64,000 bases of DNA, taken from contig CM060471.1 in assembly GCA_030544235.1 (NCBI GenBank), forward strand, positions 8,334,848-8,398,847. Reading direction: 5' to 3'. Below the pieces are notes generated by a model, which was given only the letters and a program-made list of their open reading frames with translations, was not told the origin of the DNA and did not search any database. This DNA is from Lepturacanthus savala. Its lineage: Eukaryota > Chordata > Actinopteri > Scombriformes > Trichiuridae. Shown one piece after another: positions 11,898 through 24,869 of this stretch. Each line of letters opens with the position of its first letter. Position 1 is the stretch's first letter. The position numbers and the translations under genes were made by a program.

Positions 11898-12189
11898 AAC
11901 ACAAATCGTATTGCATAGTAACAAAACGTACTGCCTATTAACACAAAACATATTGTGTAATAACAACCCTTATTGCATGGAAACAAAACCTATTGCGTAA
12001 TAATAAACCTTATTACGTAGTAATAAAACATATTGCATAGTAACACAACTTATTGTGTGGTAACAAAAAACTTATTGCATGATAATAAAACTTATTGTGT
12101 AGGAACTCAAAATGTATTGTTTAGAAACACAACATATTGCATAGTAATACAAGATTTATTGTGTGGAAACAAAACTTATTACATGTAAC
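11898..12189. repeat. Degenerate minisatellite, ~22-bp unit
   Basis: About 13 successive variants of the unit AACAAAACNTATTGCATAGT follow each other with small length changes (21-25 bp). Alternating units carry TGCATAGTAA and TGTGTAATAA-like endings. It lies in intergenic DNA. Confidence 0.75.
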
Positions 12190-13699
12190 ATTTAGGACCA
12201 GATTTGCAAGATCATCAAAACAATCTTCAGATGTATTTTGGATTCTGTAGCATGAATTATTGGATTTTGATAGCATGCAGAATACCACACCCTGATATAC
12301 CAACTTCCATATAAATGACTCACTACTTTCTGAATTGATACTGAAGATTGACACCGAACATAAATTGTGTGCTGCGGTTTGTCCAGTAAAATTGGTGAAG
12401 GATAAAACAGTAGAAAGCAAAAAGGAAAAAGAGGCTTTGAGTTAGTTGCAAAAAGCAAAATCAGCAACAGAACACCAAGTGTCATGTAAAAAGCCAATGC
12501 CATTAATAAAGACAACTTCTCACCCTCTCATCTCCATTTGGCTCAAGCCTCATGTTCCAAATAAATAAAAAGTATTTTTCTTCCCAGAATGGCAGGAGAG
12601 AGGAATAGCCATCCTGTGACACCTATTACTCTGGGGTAATTCCTGCAGTCCGCATGTCGATGTGTTCTTGGGCAAAATACTGCAGCTCTTAAAATATTTC
12701 ATTTTCAGTTCAATCTTATGACTGACTGGTTGCATGTCAGCAAAACTTTTCCATAAACACATTCTCCTGCTGGATCCTTGTCAGTAACCTTGTTTCTATA
12801 CCATGTGTAAGCATATAGACAAGAGCCTGCAAGGCTTCATAGATCTGAAGGTGTTGACCTATTACACTACTTCTAGAGGGATTTTCACCTCTCAAACACA
12901 TTTACTAATCATGCATTAATCATGCATTGAATCCATTGTGACTATAATGATGCTTAATTTTATTGTTCAAAGCAAATCATTTTTAACCTTTAACACTATT
13001 CAAGTTCTGAAAAATCTGGATAAAATATACAATAAATATCAGGATTCTGACATAAGATGCAACAACTATAGAGTATGCATCTGCTGCCATTGTAAGTAAA
13101 TTGTTAGCTTAGCATGTCACATTTAGCATCACGTGAGATCGTAAAAACAGACCAGGGGGACAATGTTTGAGTCTAATAAAAAGGGTAGAATTGTTATTTT
13201 GATTCATATTTAACACATGATGTCATTTTGGAGCCATCAACACCTCATTGACCCATTTTCTGTCAGTTCATTTCTCCTGTAGATACTTAACCAAGAAAGC
13301 TCATGTGAAGTAACCATAAAGTTAAACATAAAATGTCTCAGCTACGGTGTTGCCAACAGTTTTTTATTCGTTTAATTTAAATTGTTTTGTTTTGCGGTTA
13401 TTTCGTTACTATGTCAATTTCTGCCATGCTGTAAAAACTGACTCCAGTTCTTCTAGAATTCAGATTACACTGAAGCCACTATAACTAACAATTTGACAGT
13501 TTTATTTTCAGGCCACTGGATGGCAATATTGCACCATTGTTATACTGATTCACTGACCCAGTGACCTTTCATGTGTTTCATTTGTACCAAGTTTTTCTTT
13601 TTTTTTTAATTTATTTGCAGCACTCAGACATCACAGCTTGATATTTTGACCTCTACCTGTACCTGTACCCATCAAAAATGGAGTTTTGTCCAACTATCA

Positions 13700-13799
<100 letters not shown>

Positions 13800-14070
13800 T
13801 TTTTTTCTGGACTGACTAATCAATCAACTCATCATCATTGCAGTTCTACTTCAAACATCCATAGACATATATACGTAGATGCCTCATAGCGTGCTGGAAC
13901 GTGAGCCATATCGCTGCCATATTGGATGGGTCTCTTCTGCCCCAGAATCAGCCAAAGTCATTGGAGAGCAGGCAAATATGCAGGGCTGGTCTGTGGCATA
14001 GGACGTACAGGCAAATTCTATTCTGTATAACAAAGCCTATAGTAATATTAATAATGATACATTACTTTCC

Positions 14071-14440
14071 GGGGCGACATGGTGGCGCAGGGGTTAGCGC
14101 TGTTGCCTCACAGCAAGAAGGTCGCAGGTTCAAGACCGCCTTGCGTCCTGGGTCTGGGACCTTTCTGTGTGGAGTTTGCATGTTCTCCCCGTGTCTGCGT
14201 GGGTTTTCACCGGGTACTCCGGCTTCCTCCCACAGTCCAAAAACATGCTGAGGTTAATTGGCGACTCTAAATTGCCCGTAGGTGTGAGTGTGTGAGTGAA
14301 TGGTGTGTGTGCCCCACGATTGGCTGGCGACCATCTGGGGTGTATCCCTGCCTCTCGCCGTAACGTGCTGGGATAGGCTCCAGCAGACCCCTGCGACCCT
14401 AATGAGGAATAAGCAGGTATAGAAAATGACTGACTGACTG
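14071..14440 (+). mobile_element. tRNA-derived SINE, copy 1
   Basis: A 370-bp element flanked by a perfect 12-bp target-site duplication, ACATTACTTTCC (14059-14070 and 14441-14452). The head holds pol III promoter-like boxes: TGGCGCAGGGG (A box) and GGTTCAAGACC (B box). The body includes GTGTGGAGTTTGCATGTTCT and the tail ends in a short TGAC repeat. Near-identical copies lie at 26064-26429 and, inverted, at 57697-58060. Confidence 0.88.
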
Positions 14441-14479
14441 ACATTACTTTCCTAAAACACCCTCTCACCTTCCTCCTTC

Positions 14480-15558
14480 CCCTCCTTAATCCCAGAGCTG
14501 CCTATTACTCCTCACTAATAGAGAAAAACAGAAACAACCCTAAGTTCCTTTTCAGCACTTTAGCTACACTGATGAAAATTAACGACTAGTGATGCACATA
14601 TTCTTACAACCCTCAGTAGCAATGGCTTCATGGGCATTTTTAATGACAAAATTATGACAATTAGAGATAGAATTTATCACCTCCTTCCATCAACCGGAAC
14701 TAATCTCCCCTCAAACACAGGGATTGTAGAGAAAGATGACAGGGCAAAGACCTAAGATATACCTAAACTCATTTTCTTCAATCAACCTTTCTGAACTAGC
14801 TTCACTGATTTCTTCATCTAAAACAACCTGTCTTTGGACCCTATCCCAGCAGGACCGCTTAAAGAAATGTTTCCTTTTTTCCTTTGATTCTTTTGATTCC
14901 TTGTTGAAAATTCTCAACATGTCCTTATAATCTGGCTACGTAACACAATCGTTCAGAGTAGCTGTAATATAACCTCTGGTATAAAAGATGATTTCAGAAT
15001 TTTAGATTTTAGAATGCACCACAACACAGAGACAGCACTGGTGAAGGTTTCTAATGATATTACTCAATGTGTCAGATAAAGGCTGTGTCTCCATTCTTGT
15101 TCTGTTAGATCTTAGTGCTGCATTTGACACCGTCGACCATCAGATCCTACTACAGAGACTAGAGCATCTTATTGGTGTAAAAGGAACGGCATTAGTTTGG
15201 TTTAAGTCCTATCGCTCAGATAAAACAGTAATTGTGCTTAGGCCTGAACAACCGAGAAATTCAATATCCTGTGATATAGCTACTTTGGATGGCATCTCTT
15301 TGGCCTCCAACTCAACTGTAAGAAATCTGAGTCATCCTTGATTAAGATATGTCATTCACTGCCAACATTAAACAAATTTCTAGAACTGTGTTCTTTCATC
15401 TTTGCAACATAGCAAAGGTCAGACACTTCCTGTCTCTAAAAGATGCAGAAAAGCTTGTCCTTGCATTTGTTACTTCCAGGCTGGATTGCAATTCTTTGTC
15501 AGGCTGCACCAAAAAGTCTCTAAAGACTCTCCAGTAGACCAGAATGCTGCTGCATGTA
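14480..15558 (+). mobile_element. L2-like LINE, 5' segment of a broken copy
   Basis: Degenerate reverse-transcriptase coding is visible. DLSAAFDTVDHQILLQRLEH at about 15106 is a classic non-LTR RT block, and LDGISLASNSTVRNL at about 15287 belongs to the RT C-terminal part. The expected region between them, including the catalytic YADD box, is missing, so the copy carries an internal deletion. A second segment, FVTSRLDCNSLSGCTKKSLK at about 15466, follows in another frame. The copy is interrupted at 15557 by a Tc1 element and resumes at 16739. Confidence 0.75.
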
Positions 15559-16736
15559 CACTCACCGGCCACTTTATTAAGTACACCTGTCCAACTGCTC
15601 GTTAACACTTAATTTCTAATCAGCCAATCACATGGCGGCAACTCAGTGCATTTAGGCATGTAGACATGTAGACAATCTCCTGCAGTTCAAACCGAGCATC
15701 AGTATGGGGAAGAAAGGTGATTTGAGTGACTTTGAATGTGGCATGGTTGTTGGTGCCAGAAGGGCTGGTCTGAGTATTTTAGAAACTGCTGATCTACTGG
15801 GATTTTCACGCACAACCATCTCTAGGGTTTACAGAGAATGGTCCGAAAAAGAAAAAATATCCAGTGAGCGGCAGTTCTGTGGGCGGAAATGCCTTGTTGA
15901 TGCCAGAGGTCAGAGGAGAATGGAATGACTGGTTGGAGCTGATAGAAAGGCATTAGTGACTCAAATAACCACCCGTTACAACCAAGGTAGGCAGAAGAGC
16001 ATCTCTGAACGCACAGTAAATCCAACTTCAAGGCAGATGGGCTACAGCAGCAGAAGACCATGCCGGGTGCCACTCCTTTCAGCTAAGAACAGGAAACTGG
16101 ACAATAGAAGATTGGAAAAACGTTGCCTGGTCTGATGAGTCTCGATTTGTGCTGCGACATTCGGATGGTAGGGTCAGAATTTGGCGTCAACAACATGGAT
16201 CCATCCTGCCTTGTATCAACGGTTCAGGCTGGTGGTGGTGGTGTAATGGTGTGGGGAATATGTTCTTGGCACTCTTTGGGCCCCTTAGTACCAATTGAGC
16301 ATCGTTGCAATGCCACAGTCTACCTGAGTATTGTTGCTGACCATGTCCATCCCTTTATCACCACAATGTACCCAACTTCTGATGGCTACTTTCAGCAGGA
16401 TAATGCGCCATGTCATAAAGCTGGAATCATCTCAGACTGGTTTCTTGAACATGACAATGAGTTCACTGTACTCAAATGGCCTCCACAGTCACCAGATCTC
16501 AATCCAATAGAGCATCTTTGGGATGTGGTGGAACGGGAGATTCGCATCATAGATGTGCAGCCGACAAATCTGCACCAACTGTGTGATGCCATCATGTCAA
16601 TATGGACCAAACTCTCTGAGGAATGCTTCCAGCACCTTGTTGAATCTATGCCACGAAGAATTGAGGCAGTTTTGAAGGCAAAAGGGGGTCCAACCCATTA
16701 CTAGCATGGTGTACCTAATAAAGTGGCCGGTGAGTG
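15559..16736 (+). mobile_element. Tc1-like transposon A, copy 1
   Basis: Terminal inverted repeats of about 29 bp (CACTCACCGGCCACTTTATT at the left, its reverse complement at the right) with one mismatch, flanked by the TA duplication typical of Tc1/mariner (15557-15558 and 16737-16738). At 1178 bp it is near the usual size for a short-TIR Tc1 element. It is inserted inside the L2-like LINE. A second copy of the family lies at 59558-60631. Confidence 0.92.
15704..16704 (+). pseudogene. Tc1-like transposase, inactivated (copy 1)
   Basis: Begins MGKKGDLSDFECGMVV with an N-terminal helix-turn-helix region (ADLLGFSRTTISRVYREW). The frame is broken by a TGA after GQRRME, by a 32-bp deletion near 16098 and by a further small deletion near 16193, relative to copy 2. 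The downstream frame keeps FQQDNAPCHKA (second catalytic Asp) and SPDLNPIEHLWDVVE (third acidic residue), and ends near 16704. As it stands it cannot encode a working transposase. Confidence 0.85.
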
Positions 16737-16756
16737 TATATGAACAGGTACTAGAA

Positions 16757-16954
16757 CAGGGGTGGGCAACCCTGGTCCGAGAGAGCTGTTGTGGGTTTTT
16801 GTTCCAACCAAGAATTTACACACCTGATTCTACTAATCAACCACTAGAGTCCTTAATTAGGACCTTCATCAGTAGAATCAGGCATGTTAGTGCTTGGTTG
16901 GAACCAAAACCTGCACCCACTGCAGCTCTTTAGGACCAGGGTTGCCCACCCCTG
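16757..16954 (+). mobile_element. hAT-like MITE, 198 bp
   Basis: Inverted termini CAGGGGTGGGCAACCCTGGT and its reverse complement frame a non-coding element. The flanks TACTAGAA (16749-16756) and CACTAGAA (16955-16962) form an 8-bp duplication with one mismatch, as expected for hAT. The interior is also partly palindromic. It is inserted into the L2-like LINE 18 bp beyond the Tc1 insertion. Confidence 0.85.
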
Positions 16955-16962
16955 CACTAGAA

Positions 16963-17500
16963 GAAGTGACCATATCTCACCAGTATTAGCCTGTCTGCAC
17001 TGGCTTCCTGTGAAAACAAACTTAGAATTCAAAATCCTGCTCCTCACCTACAAAGCTCTTAATGGTCAGTCTCCATCCTGTCTTAAGGATCTCATAGTTC
17101 TGTATCATTCACCAAGAACACTACTCTCCCAATATGCAGGTTTAGGTATGCAGGTTCCCAGAATTTCTAAAATCAAAATGGGAGGCAGAGCCTTTAACTA
17201 CCAAGCTCCTCGCCTGTGGAATCATCTTCCTGTTTCAGTCCAGGGGGCAGACACTCTTCTCCAGGAAGGAACAGTCCCTTTCACTGTTCTCTCTGACTGA
17301 CCGTCCCTGCCCCGGGAAGCACTATTTATAAATCTGTTTTGTCCTGCCCTGTATTTTCTCATTTACAGAACATGCTTCAGTGCAGCCACTACAACGAGCC
17401 TTCGGTTGCTGAGGGCCTGATGCTGTCCTGGTTCATCCGGTGGCTGCAATGGATCCTGCCACCTCATCCTCCACATATACCACATTTCAATATATTTCTA
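16963..17500 (+). mobile_element. L2-like LINE, 3' segment
   Basis: Continues the reading of the RT C-terminus: SPVLACLHWLPVKTNLEFKI, then LLTYKALNG, GGRAFNYQAPRLWNHLPVSV and a 3' untranslated part. Removing the Tc1 element and the MITE rejoins the LINE at TATGAACAGGTACTAGAA. The 3' boundary near 17500 is a guess based on where similarity to known L2-like tails fades. Confidence 0.75.
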
Positions 17501-17994
17501 TTTAATGTTTAATTTTTTCTTGTTTAAATATATTGTTTCCATCCTATGCACACTTCATCTATTGCATGCCTGTCTGTCCTAGAAAAGGGATCTCTCCTTT
17601 GGGGGCAAATCTGTGATTGTGATTTTGGGCTTGTTTCCATACACTTGCTTTTAAATAAGAGGTAGTTCTTTGGATCTTGCCCATAGCTTGGAGCATGCCC
17701 ACATAGGTGCACATCCCAAAGGCTCCCAAAGAATATGCGTAGCACGCTTGCTACTTCTGTGTCATTTAGAAGCGTCTAGCTATTACTAATTACTAGACTT
17801 AAATAATCAAAATGTGGACATTTGTCAATTGATGAATCGCGTCTAAGAATGGGAAATTTCCCCCACCACTAGTTAAAAGAGTAGTTTCATGATTACTTAT
17901 GTATTTTCTCACGAGGAACTACAGAGATACAGAGGAACTTAAAAACTAGACTGACCAGCTCTGGAAACATGATTACCACTGAAATTACGAATTT

Positions 17995-18260
17995 GGCTTT
18001 GGGTGCCCAGAAAAGCATGATACATATGAAATGTATATCATTGTGTATGTATGTATGTATGTATGTATTATCATTGTCACATTGATTAAATGTGTGCATA
18101 GGGGGGTGCTTTGTGCCTTTCAGATTATATTTAGGTATAAAGTACACACATGCACACATTTGCACACATTTAATCAATGTGACAATGATAATACATACAT
18201 ACATACATACACAATGATATACATTTCATATGTATCATGCTTTTCTGGGCACCCAAAGCC
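17995..18260. repeat. Near-perfect 100-bp palindrome with 62-bp loop
   Basis: Left arm 17995-18098 and right arm 18161-18260 are exact reverse complements except for one extra TATG unit in the left arm (five against four). The arms start GGCTTTGGGTGCCCAGAAAA and end CATTGATTAAATGTGTGCA. The loop is 18099-18160. No clear target duplication is visible. The outer 30 bp loosely resemble the tail of some teleost LINE/SINE elements. Either a young fold-back element or a recent inverted duplication. Confidence 0.92.
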
Positions 18261-18491
18261 ACTTTACATTCACATAAAATAATTCACATAAACATCTAAC
18301 CTGCTTGGATGAAAAACTGCTATTAAAGTGGGGATTGTATGCAGTGGAGTGGAGAGACTTGATCCATACAAGTACTGTATGTCTTCAGGGACATTGGGCT
18401 ATTGGACTGTGATCCTGTTAAAATAGTGCTCATGGCCAGTCCTCTAGTATCCCCAGAACCTGGTGTATTCCTTTTTCCCATACTATCACAA

Positions 18492-18700
18492 GTGTAAGAG
18501 GAACTGAAAGGATTACAATCACTTAGCATCATTGATGAGGTAAAGGAAGCTCCTGACTGCCGTGCACCTTTGATGCCTGTGATTAAAAAGAATAAGAAAC
18601 CAAGCAACTGTGTGGATTTTACAAAACTCAACAAAGCAGTGAAATATGATAGTTTTATTGTATCTACTCTAGAGGATATTGCAGGACTTTTATTATATTG
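18492..18700 (+). mobile_element. Ty3/Gypsy reverse-transcriptase fragment
   Basis: An open frame reads ELKGLQSLSIIDEVKEAPDC, then RAPLMPVIKKNKK and CVDFTKLNKAVK followed by STLEDIAGLL. This is the start of a Gypsy-class RT domain (compare the family pattern P-KK-G--R-C-D---LN-A-K). The YVDD-containing part, integrase and LTRs are absent. The family normally has R before the C; here it is N. Confidence 0.7.
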
Positions 18701-21001
18701 TATTTTTCTACTCTTATTGGCAGACTCAGAGCTCTGCAATAATTGTGTTTAGATTGCTGGTCTATGCACAAATGGCAAAAAAGTAACCTTGAACCTTGAT
18801 TTGGTTGACAGCTGAGGACTACAATTCCTGTTCTACCTAAGTAGCTGAATCCAAGTCTAGTGAATCACAAAACTTAAGGACCAACAGACAAAAGCCATCT
18901 ATTGCTTCTTCTATAACAAGTGCCATGTTATATAACCATTTTCTGCACTACAGCCAGGTTAGCATGTCAACATCAAGCTGCAATAAAGTCATTGCTAAGG
19001 CACCAGAGCCCAGGAGCCTAGGTCTTGGAATTATTGGAAATGTGTTTGAGTTGAAATATTTTACTAAACTGCAGTTGATATACAATTTATTTTAAGTTTG
19101 AAGTTACAGTTACAGCAGCCTGAGTGACGTCGCCCCCTTGAACAAGTCAAACTGGCAGAAAATCCCAGATCAGGTGATGTAGTTCTTGTCCACTAGAGGG
19201 TGAAAATAAACAGCAGACAGAGAGAAACATTTACTGTATGACTGACGTATATTAAAACACACAAAAAATATGGATTCAGAAAAACAATTAGCTATTTAGA
19301 AAAGTTCTTTAAAAGTATTCTAAAAAAAACATTGAAAAACAGACGTTTTTCACATTTTAAAAAGATATTTTTACATTATAACATGATAAATAGTTCTAAC
19401 AAGTGTTTCCTTCTAGAATGTGATAAGTTTGTATTCATTCATGAAACTGAATAAATATATTTTTAAGATGTGAAAAAAATCTTGATAAAATTTACAAAAA
19501 ATGTCAAAGTAGTTTACAATACATAACATTTATATTAATATATAACATATTAGACACAGTGGTGTCTAATATGCATATAGTCACATTATTATTATGATAC
19601 CCGTCTCTATGTCTCTCAATTCAATTTAAATAGCTTTATTAGCATGACCATAGTTTACACACAGTTTTGCCAAAGCTCAACAAAGTAAGTAAGTACAAAC
19701 ACAGGTACAATATAAAATAAAAAAAAAAACTATTTCCAATGTGGTATACAGAAAATAATTATTTAACAAAATTGCACAAACGGCAACAAAAGGAAGGTAA
19801 GAAAAGTGAAACGAAAAAGGTGTGTGTGTGTGTGTGTGGTCTCTGTCAATGTCTCTCACTCTCTATCTCCCGCTAAGGTTATATATTTTAATCAGATTTG
19901 CCTCTGAGGTCGATCTGCTGACTCAGTTTTGAGGAAGTTCACACCAGGCGACTTTATTTATACAGCAGATTTCAACAGCAACAGGAAATTGCCTCTTTTT
20001 TATGCCACAAATCCTTTGTGTTATTTCTCTTTTTGCACAAACCTGATTCCATCAGATATTGTGGAAGTAAAGACGTTAAACCCTGAAAGAAGAAGCCTTC
20101 AGGAGACAGATATTTATGATAAGATACTTCAGGCCTGAACATTTATTGAAGAATTCTGCAGTTTTACAACCATCAACTCACCAGTTTAGTTTATTTTGAT
20201 TTCGGGCGTTGTTTTCTATCACATTTTCTATTCTCAGGCATTATGAACAAATGAGAACTTAATATCACTGTTCTCCTGAGGCTCCATTCTCATAACATTA
20301 TGATTCACTTACACTTGAACACCAGCAGAGAAAGGTGTGATTTGCGGGGTTAAAGCATGCGTTTTCTGCTGAAGGTTAAAGAGCAGCAAATGATGAACAG
20401 AACATAATGTTTCAAACAATAACTTCTGCACTATATTCAAGTCACAAGATCATTTCTTTAATGATTAACCACACGAGTCATATATTCAAATGTACCATGG
20501 TATCAGACTGTAAAGCATCCTGTAAACAGTGATGTGAGAGGTTCAGGCTGTTTTATGAGTAACAGGCTGGATTCTCTGTTGCTGCAGCAGACGTCTCCAT
20601 GTTAATCAGCTACAGCAGCTTCACTGTTCCACGTCGCTCTGGTCTCATTGTGTTGTTTGTTGCTGCCACACGGCTCCACGAGTGAAAATCAACATGAAAC
20701 TGTTAAAAACAAGTACAATATGTTTTACAATGATTAAAACAAATCGGTAGTTGTAAGTACAGAATACTAAGACTAGTATACATTAATATGTTCAATAATC
20801 TGTCAAAAAAGTAATTTTATATCATGAACATTTGAAAGCACAAACAAGTAAAATAAACATGTAAATAAGTCTGATTTACATTATAGCTGAAGTGGAAATG
20901 ATTTTCTCCCTGAGGAGAATCAACCACTGCAAAGCTGTCAAAGGTTCTTTCGTTTTAGAATATTGTCCCAACAGCACTAGACCAGGTGTTGGGCCTTTTC
21001 C

Positions 21002-21396
21002 CACTGCAAATAAATCTTAACAAGTAAAAATATATATTTTTTGTTTGTTTTTGGTACAGTTGGTCCAAAATTGATATTTTTTCTTGATTATGGACAGTTT
21101 AGTCTACAATCAAGTCCAATAATTCAGGAAAATTCTACTCAATTGTACTAAATACAAGATATTTACCCCTGATAAGATTCCATGTTTTGTAGTGTTCTGC
21201 AGTGTGTCGCCTCACATCTTTCATTTGGTACAGTTAGTCCAAAATGATCTTATTCTTTTGGCAAATAATTTAGCTTATTTCAAGTTTTTTTTTTCTAGAT
21301 TTTAGTCAATAAACATGGTTAAATTCTAATAATTCTAATCAATGTTGGACAAATGGCACCAAATAGAAAAAGAATAATAAATATATATTTTGCAGT
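21002..21396 (+). mobile_element. MITE with CACTGCAAA termini
   Basis: Starts CACTGCAAATAAATCTTAAC and ends TATATTTTGCAGTG. The interior carries ACAAGTAAAAATAT and AATACAAGATATTTA motifs. Related fragments lie at about 31130-31265 and 41940-42075. Non-coding. Confidence 0.5.
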
Positions 21397-23129
21397 GTTA
21401 GCAAATTTTCTACTAAACTTATAGAGCCATGTTTCTCAGACTGGTTTTAAACACACACACATAAAAAACAACACAATAATACATACATGTCCATTGTGAA
21501 AGAACAAGCGAGCAACACCATACACACACATATTAGTAGTAAAATCAGACTCATTGTAGCTGATAAAGCTTGACGCTCACACATATCTGCACTAACAGAA
21601 CAGATATACAGAAAGAACTTCATTTGCATTGTTCTAACAAATATATTGCACATTTTATTTGTTTCTGTCTGATGGAGCAATCTAGTTCTTACTTGAAAGA
21701 GATTGATGCAATTTTCTTTATTATTTGAAAAAGCACAAAAAGAATCTAAAATGTTATTTCAATAAAAATTCAATATAGACCATTTTGCTTGAGTTTTGTT
21801 GCTGCAGGAACATTTTACTTCCTCTGAGAAAAAGTTTGAAAAGCCCTGGTCTGCTTGTGGATGTGGTTCATTCCAGTGACAGTTCAGGATGCGCGTTTGA
21901 CATCTGACACGTTTTTGTCTTGGTTCATATTCCATAAACAGAGTGAAATGGCTGATGGTTGTAGAGTTTGTCTTTTAGGGATTATAGAGTTGGAAATGAG
22001 CTAAAATCAACAATACTGTTTTGTTTCCTTGCAGCCTGAGTTTGGCTCATGCGGTTAGTTTCATAAGAATCAGATCCTGTTCCTGTCTGTTTTCTGTAGT
22101 CTGGTGTTTTACCAGTAACGGAACAGAGTTGAATTCGATATTTTTAATCCGATTTGTCTCTCGGGTCAAACTGCTGACCGACGGTTTGATTTGAGGAAGT
22201 TCAAATAAGACGTGTTTATTTCAGCCAGCAACTCAAAGAACTTTATGCACAACATAAAACATGACATTAAGCAATAAAAACATTTATATCCACATTTGAA
22301 ATGATCTAAATTTAAAAAAAAGAAGATAAAAACAGGAGAGTAGAATATATTTATAAAAAGCCTCACATATCATTTATATATGGCCGGGTAGAGGCCACTT
22401 GTCACTAAGGCCAAAAACTTACTGTTTGTAGCAGGAATCTGCAGCTGAATTCACTGCAGCGAGCTGAAGGGTTGGTACACACCCTCATTAAGGGATTTAT
22501 GACGAGATAGTTCAGAGCAATAAATCAGCAAGCGATAGCGTTTATAACAGTATCAGATAAGCTTCAGTTATAAAGGCACTTTTACCACCGTCTGGCCCGA
22601 CACCAGCTCTGATGTGGACAGAAGCCAGCTTCTAACTGAGGAATCAGGACGTTTATTGCGTCTCCACCAGGCTTCAAGCCTGGACCCACCTGCTGGACCT
22701 CGGGGCTTAGAGACACGTCATGGTTTCATTTTCATCAGGAGCTGCAAGAATACACTGACTCAACGGGAATCCTGCTGTGGTCAGGAAGAGGATACACCAG
22801 GCCACCATACACTACTCCGGGTTCCAGTGTGATCACATGTGACTAATAATGATGACTGATTGATGTTTACCTAAAAAATGTATAAACAATACAAAACACA
22901 CCTCCGATACAGTTTCTGTGACACAAATTTGATAATATATGTTGATGAGTTATTCTGCAACCTGCTGAAGTAGAACCACACTGCCACACATGATTAAACA
23001 TGGCTGACAGAGAAAAGAGGAACTAGTGGAAAAGGTTCAATCCACAGGCTGCAGCTCAACATCAGCAGGTCCAAACATTTACTGCAGAATATTAACTGTG
23101 ATGTTTTTGTGAAAATGTCCACATTCTCT

Positions 23130-23345
23130 GGTTCCAGCTCTCAAATATGATTATTTTCTGGTTTCTTTAGTCTTCCATAATAGTAAACTGATGATATTTG
23201 GGCTGTGGACTGTTGGTCTGGACCAATAAAGACATTTTAGGTTGAATCAGCTTTAGCTTTGGGAAACAGTGATCAACATTTTACCAATTGATAATTCACT
23301 TCAATAATTAATAGATTAATCAACAATCAAAATAGTTAGTTTTCA
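23130..23345 (-). repeat. Teleost dispersed repeat, GCTGCAAC family, copy 2
   Basis: Read on the minus strand it carries GAAGACTAAAGAAACCAGAA and CAACAGTCCACAGCCCAAAT, the same order as in the other copies. The left end is truncated. Confidence 0.6.
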
Positions 23346-24869
23346 GTTGAGTTTGTTAAAAACAAATATTTTGGTTTTAATCTTGTGGCCCTGTGTTGAT
23401 TTTTCATTTCATTCTCTTTTTTTAAAAGACACATTTAGCAGTTTGGCTCCTTGGTGTAACCTAATGATATCATTATAGTTTTTATATATTTGTTGTAAGA
23501 TGCTGCTTCCTAAACTTTGTGCTGTCACAAAATATCTGCACAGAAGATCCCAGCAGATAAACAAACTCTTGAAAACTCTATGACATGACTTTTTCTTTGA
23601 GGGTGGAAAAAAAAACTCACTCTCACTCACAATTCTCTATCTTATCAAACATATTATTTGACCCCACTAGGTTTTGTTGCCTCATGGTAACAATGTGCGA
23701 CAGGGGTACTAAAACACCAATATTTTTAATACTACATGGAATGACAATAAGAAAGCATGAGATACATTAGAAAATGTTTTCTTGAAAGATGTTTCATTAA
23801 AAAGATGAAAGATTTCACAGACCATAAATGGCTTAAATATACATGAGAATAAAACACTAGAACAATCTGATCTGGTCCAAAATATATACTGAAGATTTTT
23901 CTGTATGGAACCAGAGGAAACACTAGCTGGGTATTTCATATCACATCTCATCTCAACACGAGTAGTGAAGCATTTTCATTTTCACTTTCTTGCTCATCGC
24001 CATCCTCATCTTTACTGTCATTTTCATCAACAGTTGCAGCAGCTGGGCTTTCTCCTTAAAAAAAGCAGGAAGCATAATATTTGAATGAAACATATGTTTA
24101 CCCACAGATGCACACACATACACTTCTATGTACACAAAAACATGCACATGCACTGGGTACACACATGTATCCAGTACACAGATGTGTACTGAGATACACA
24201 CATACAGACACAAATGAATGTAATCACACACACACACACACACACAAAAAAACTAGTACATTTCTCTACTGACTGTCCATTGATCTTCTAACTGGCTCTC
24301 AAACCTGATTCTGGGGTTCACTCTTTTTCCACTGTCCTCACTGTTGGATTGAATGACCTACACATTTCCTTGTGGCCATAAATGTACTTGTATCCATTTT
24401 CTACAATCAGTAGATTGTAGATTGCAGCAAATATATTGAGTATGGTGCTAATTCTCTATCCCAGGATCCCTCCATCCATTATGAATGGAGATGGCAATAT
24501 ATCGCCCTAACAAAAGTGCTATGATTTATGAAATAAATGAGAAAACACAGTTTTAGAGTTTGATTTTAGAAAAAAAACAATCAAATATACTTTCTACATA
24601 TTCATGCACACCCACATATTTTTTCGACCAAGTCATTTCAGTTGAAAAAGCGATATTTATCTTACCTTTTGCTGTCATCCTTCCTCATGTGTGTTTTTTG
24701 CTTCCAGAAAGGGCTGCTCCACCCTCAAACTTACACCTAAACACACTTCAGCCCCTGATTTTATTGGACAGGGACATTATCTGGTGATTATATGAAAAAA
24801 AATGTAAATAAATATTTAGATGGGTAGTGTTAGGGCCAGAAATATGTTTTGTTGCCTGAGGGTTTAACA

